A stretch of DNA of 8,134 bases from DASZFV01 sp035546175 (GTDB lineage Bacteria; Myxococcota_A; Polyangia; Fen-1088), in assembly GCA_035546175.1 (NCBI GenBank), contig DASZWW010000161.1, positions 1 to 8,134 of the forward strand. The letters run 5' to 3'. Both the position numbers and the translations under genes were made by a program. Each line of letters starts with the position of its first letter. The stretch's first letter is position 1. Below are positions 5,490 to 8,134 of the stretch, piece after piece. Under the pieces are notes generated by a model. It was given only the letters and a program-made list of their open reading frames with translations, was not told the origin of the DNA and ran no database searches.

Positions 5490-8134
5490 TCAGCCGGCCA
5501 CCTTCATCCGCTCGCGCGGCGCGGCGGCACGCGCCGCGACGAGCGGGAGGTCGAGCGTGAAGATCGCGCCCTTGCCCGGGCCTTCGCTGGCGACGGCCAG
5601 CGCGCCGCCCAGCTCGGCCGCCATGAGCGCGGCGCCGTGGAGGCCGAAGCCGTGGCCGTCCTTGCGCGTCGTGAAGCCGTGCTCGAACACGCGCGCCAGG
5701 ACCTCGGGCGCGATGCCGACGCCGTTGTCGCGCACGGAGAAGTGGACGCGGCTCGCGGCGGCGCGCTCGACGCGCACGACGACGAGTCCCGGGGCGCCGT
5801 CGTGCTCGAGGCAGGCCTGGCGGGCGTTGCGCACGAGGTTGAGGAGGATCTGCACGACCTTGTGCTTCTCGACCGTGAGCGGCGGATCGTCGCCGCCGGC
5901 GACCTCGCGCGCGATCTCCACGGGCGCGAGGCCCGGCGGCGCGTCGAGCAGGCGCAGCGCCTCCCCGACGAGCGCGCTCGCGGGCAGCGTCTCCTCGGTG
6001 CCGCCGGGCGCGCGCGCGTAGCCCTGCTGCACGACGACGATCTGCTTGATGTGGTCGACGCTGCGCACGAGCGAGGCGACCTCGGCGGCGAGCTCGTCGC
6101 GCTCGCCGCGGAGGTGCGCGGCCACGCCGTCGAGGTAGGCGACGAGGCGCTGGCCCTCCGGCTCGTCGGCGAGGAACGCCGCGAGCTGGCCGGGGGTCCC
6201 CTGGGCGCGCGCCCGCAGCAGCGCGACGGCGCGCGCGAGGGTGTCGACGCGCGAGCCGCGCAGCCGCTCGGCGAGCAGCGCCGTCGAGACGTTGACGCTG
6301 TTGAGCACGTTGCCGACGTTGTGCAGGACGCCCGACGCGACCTCGGCCATGCCGGCGTGGCGCGAGACCTCGACGAGGCGCGCGTTGGCCGCGGCGAGCT
6401 CGGCGGCGGCGCGCTCGCGCGCCGAGACGTCGCGCGCGATGCCGTCGATGCCCGTGACGGCGCCGCGCAGCACTGTCGGGCGCACGGCCATCTCGAGGGC
6501 GACGCGGCGGCCGTCCCGCGCGACGAGCGTCGTCTGGAAGCGCGCGGGCGGCTCCTCGCCGCCGAGGAGCCGATCGAACAGGCGCAGCGCCTCGTCGCGG
6601 CGCTCGGGCGCGAGGAAGTCGAGGAGGCTGCGCGTGAGCAGCTCGGCGCGCCGGTAGCCCGAGATCTCCTCGGCGGCGCGGTTGATGGCCGTGAGGCGGC
6701 CGCTGCGGTCCTGCGAGAAGACGATGTCGTTGGCGTTCTCGAACAGGTCGCGGTAGCGATCCTCGAGCATCGCCTCGCGCTGGATCTGCGCGCGGATGAT
6801 CTCCGTCTGCTCGCGCACGCGGCGGCGCAGCACGACGACCCAGAAGACGACGAGCGCGCAGGCGGCGGCCAGCGCGGCGAGGCCCGTGAGGAGGCGCCCC
6901 AGCGTCCACCAGGGCGGCCGCGACACGATCTTGAGGTCGGCGGTCGAGCGCAGCAGCAGCTTGAACCCGATGGGGCGCTTGAGCACGTTGTCGGCCCGCG
7001 CGACGCTGATGCCCGTGAGGCGGAGCCGGCTGCGGCGCTCCAGCTCGAGGCGCCCCTCGGTGCGCGGCGCGGGGACCTCGGCGTTGAAGACGACGTTGTC
7101 GGCCATGAGCGCGAGCGTGAGGGCGCGGCCGTGCTCGACGGCGTCGAGCATCGTCGCCTCGAGCGTCACGAGGCGCGCGTCGTGGCCGTCGGGGCCCGCC
7201 TCGCGCTCGGCCGTCGTCGCGACGGGCGGCGGCGGCGTCCCCGCGCGCGCCCGCCGGAAGATCGCGTCGGCGAGCACGGGCGTCCACTCGCCCATCACGG
7301 GGAAGCCCACGGCCTCGATCTCGTCGCCCACGACGAGCGTGTCGGGCTGCGTGGTCTGGACGAGCATGCCGGCCGTGCCGTCCCAGATGTAGAGCGCGCC
7401 GCCGGGCTGCCGGTAGGTCACGGTGCCGTCCACGCGCACGCGATGGCTCTCGCGCGAGTTCGGGGCGAACTGGAAGAGGCTCTGGATGGCGCGCGGACCC
7501 TGCGCGAACGGATCGGGCGTGGGCGCGGGCTGCCGCACGACGATGGCCGAGGCGTCGGGCGCGTGCAGCACGACGCCGATGAGCTGCCGCTGGCCGTTGA
7601 AGATGCCGCCGCACACGCCCGTGAGGGCGACCGTCGCGTCGACGAGGCCCTCGGTGCGCATGCCCGTGGGGTTCGCGAGGTGCACGCGCACCTCGAACGT
7701 GCCGCCGCCCGCGGCCAGGCTCACGACGAGGCGGTACTGCTTGTCGGCGCGCGGCGGCTCGACGCCGATGGCGCGCACGGTGCCCTCGAGCGTGACGAGC
7801 CGGCTGTCGAGCTTGCCCGACGCGAGCTCGGCGTAGGTGCTCGGCCGCGCGGGCGGCAGCGGCGCCGTCCCCACGACCGTGAGGCGGCGCAGGCGGATCT
7901 GCGGCGCGAAGAGCCCTGGCGCCGTCACGCCCTCGACGAGCGCGAGGTCGCCGGGACGCGCGGGCGGCGACGGCGCGTCGCTCGCGTCGACGAAGACGCC
8001 GTCGCTCGCGTCCTGAATGAAGAGGTAGAGGCCGTCCTCGTTGACATGCGTCACGACGGCGCGCACGCGGACCGGCCGCGCGGCGGCGGCCTGCGCGGGC
8101 GAGAGCGCGTGGATGGCGGCGGCCGTCGTCGTCG
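5490..8134 (-). CDS. Membrane PAS sensor histidine kinase with duplicated OB-fold-like sensor (partial, N-terminus off window)
   Basis: At least 881 residues are encoded; the frame stays open to the right edge, so the true start and any signal peptide or first membrane helix are missing. Domain order by position (minus strand): four OB-fold-like beta modules (about 8090-6915), a membrane helix (about 6900-6830), a charged linker helix, a PAS domain (about 6767-6425), a coiled-coil/dimerization region with the phosphorylated His at 6323-6321 (LHNVGN), and an HATPase_c domain with N-box (LLNLVRNARQA, about 5855-5820), DNGVGI (about 5730), the F-box FEHGFTTR and GHGFGLH (about 5655-5635). All catalytic motifs look intact. 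The region between the His helix and the second helix (HIKQIVVVQQGYA) is long, a feature I associate with the 'HNVGN' kinase group of myxobacteria and relatives. No receiver domain is present and no response regulator is visible nearby. The signal is unknown; the sensor should face the periplasm. The GTG at 8066 lies inside the first module and is not the real start. Confidence 0.92.
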   Translation of the reverse strand, partial: TTTAAAIHALSPAQAAAARPVRVRAVVTHVNEDGLYLFIQDASDGVFVDASDAPSPPARPGDLALVEGVTAPGLFAPQIRLRRLTVVGTAPLPPARPSTYAELASGKLDSRLVTLEGTVRAIGVEPPRADKQYRLVVSLAAGGGTFEVRVHLANPTGMRTEGLVDATVALTGVCGGIFNGQRQLIGVVLHAPDASAIVVRQPAPTPDPFAQGPRAIQSLFQFAPNSRESHRVRVDGTVTYRQPGGALYIWDGTAGMLVQTTQPDTLVVGDEIEAVGFPVMGEWTPVLADAIFRRARAGTPPPPVATTAEREAGPDGHDARLVTLEATMLDAVEHGRALTLALMADNVVFNAEVPAPRTEGRLELERRSRLRLTGISVARADNVLKRPIGFKLLLRSTADLKIVSRPPWWTLGRLLTGLAALAAACALVVFWVVVLRRRVREQTEIIRAQIQREAMLEDRYRDLFENANDIVFSQDRSGRLTAINRAAEEISGYRRAELLTRSLLDFLAPERRDEALRLFDRLLGGEEPPARFQTTLVARDGRRVALEMAVRPTVLRGAVTGIDGIARDVSARERAAAELAAANARLVEVSRHAGMAEVASGVLHNVGNVLNSVNVSTALLAERLRGSRVDTLARAVALLRARAQGTPGQLAAFLADEPEGQRLVAYLDGVAAHLRGERDELAAEVASLVRSVDHIKQIVVVQQGYARAPGGTEETLPASALVGEALRLLDAPPGLAPVEIAREVAGGDDPPLTVEKHKVVQILLNLVRNARQACLEHDGAPGLVVVRVERAAASRVHFSVRDNGVGIAPEVLARVFEHGFTTRKDGHGFGLHGAALMAAELGGALAVASEGPGKGAIFTLDLPLVAARAAAPRERMKVAG
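6915..8090 (-). other. Sensor region: tandem duplication of a two-module OB-fold-like unit
   Basis: Within the kinase, modules 1 (about 8085-7850) and 3 (about 7450-7220) share the pattern 'RVRV.(G)TVTxxxxGxLYIxD.xxGxxV', while modules 2 (about 7840-7527) and 4 (about 7190-6915) share the start 'D(S/A)RLVTLE(G/A)T'. The order 1-2-3-4 therefore reads as A-B-A'-B', an internal duplication of a two-module unit. The OB-fold call is from beta-strand pattern and recollection of similar kinases, not a structure comparison. Confidence 0.55.

Noticed and set aside
5404..7614. A 736-codon minus-strand frame overlapping the kinase in another frame
   Set aside because: Arg-rich low-complexity translation; the kinase frame has complete PAS, HisKA and HATPase motifs.

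Overview
The window is very GC-rich DNA with strongly G/C-biased third codon positions. It carries a Gly/Ser-rich lipoprotein, an Asp-Ala-Gly-rich lipoprotein, a Tat-exported DUF1552 protein and a large PAS histidine kinase of the 'HNVGN' type. This combination suggests a myxobacterium-like organism (Myxococcota, perhaps Polyangia). The assignment is inferred from gene style; there is no marker gene in the window.

Layout: (1) 1-134, minus: the start of a lipoprotein gene that runs off the left edge. (2) 135-246: a short divergent gap. (3) 247-2043 and 2040-3476, plus: a two-gene operon with a 4-base overlap, encoding a lipoprotein with TolB-like beta-propeller repeats and a Tat-exported DUF1552 (HXXSHH-family) protein. 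(4) 3477-3497: a tiny convergent gap with a duplicated 11-bp palindromic element. (5) 3498-4814, minus: a FucP/GluP-type sugar:proton symporter. (6) 4815-5008: a divergent promoter region with a convincing sigma70-like promoter for the transporter, a possible one for the next gene, and several short repeats. (7) 5009-5485, plus: a small exported DUF4437 cupin. (8) 5490-8134, minus: a membrane histidine kinase whose N-terminus lies beyond the right edge and whose sensor region looks like a duplicated pair of OB-fold-like modules.

The lipoprotein and DUF1552 genes are very probably co-translated and both products are exported, so a joint envelope role is plausible. The transporter and cupin share a divergent control region and could respond to the same signal. 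The kinase meets the cupin gene tail to tail with only 4 bases between stop codons, and no response regulator is visible.

I see no RNA genes, mobile elements, CRISPR arrays, attachment sites or phage genes. This looks like ordinary chromosome. The least explained parts are the lipoprotein/DUF1552 pair and the duplicated sensor of the kinase.
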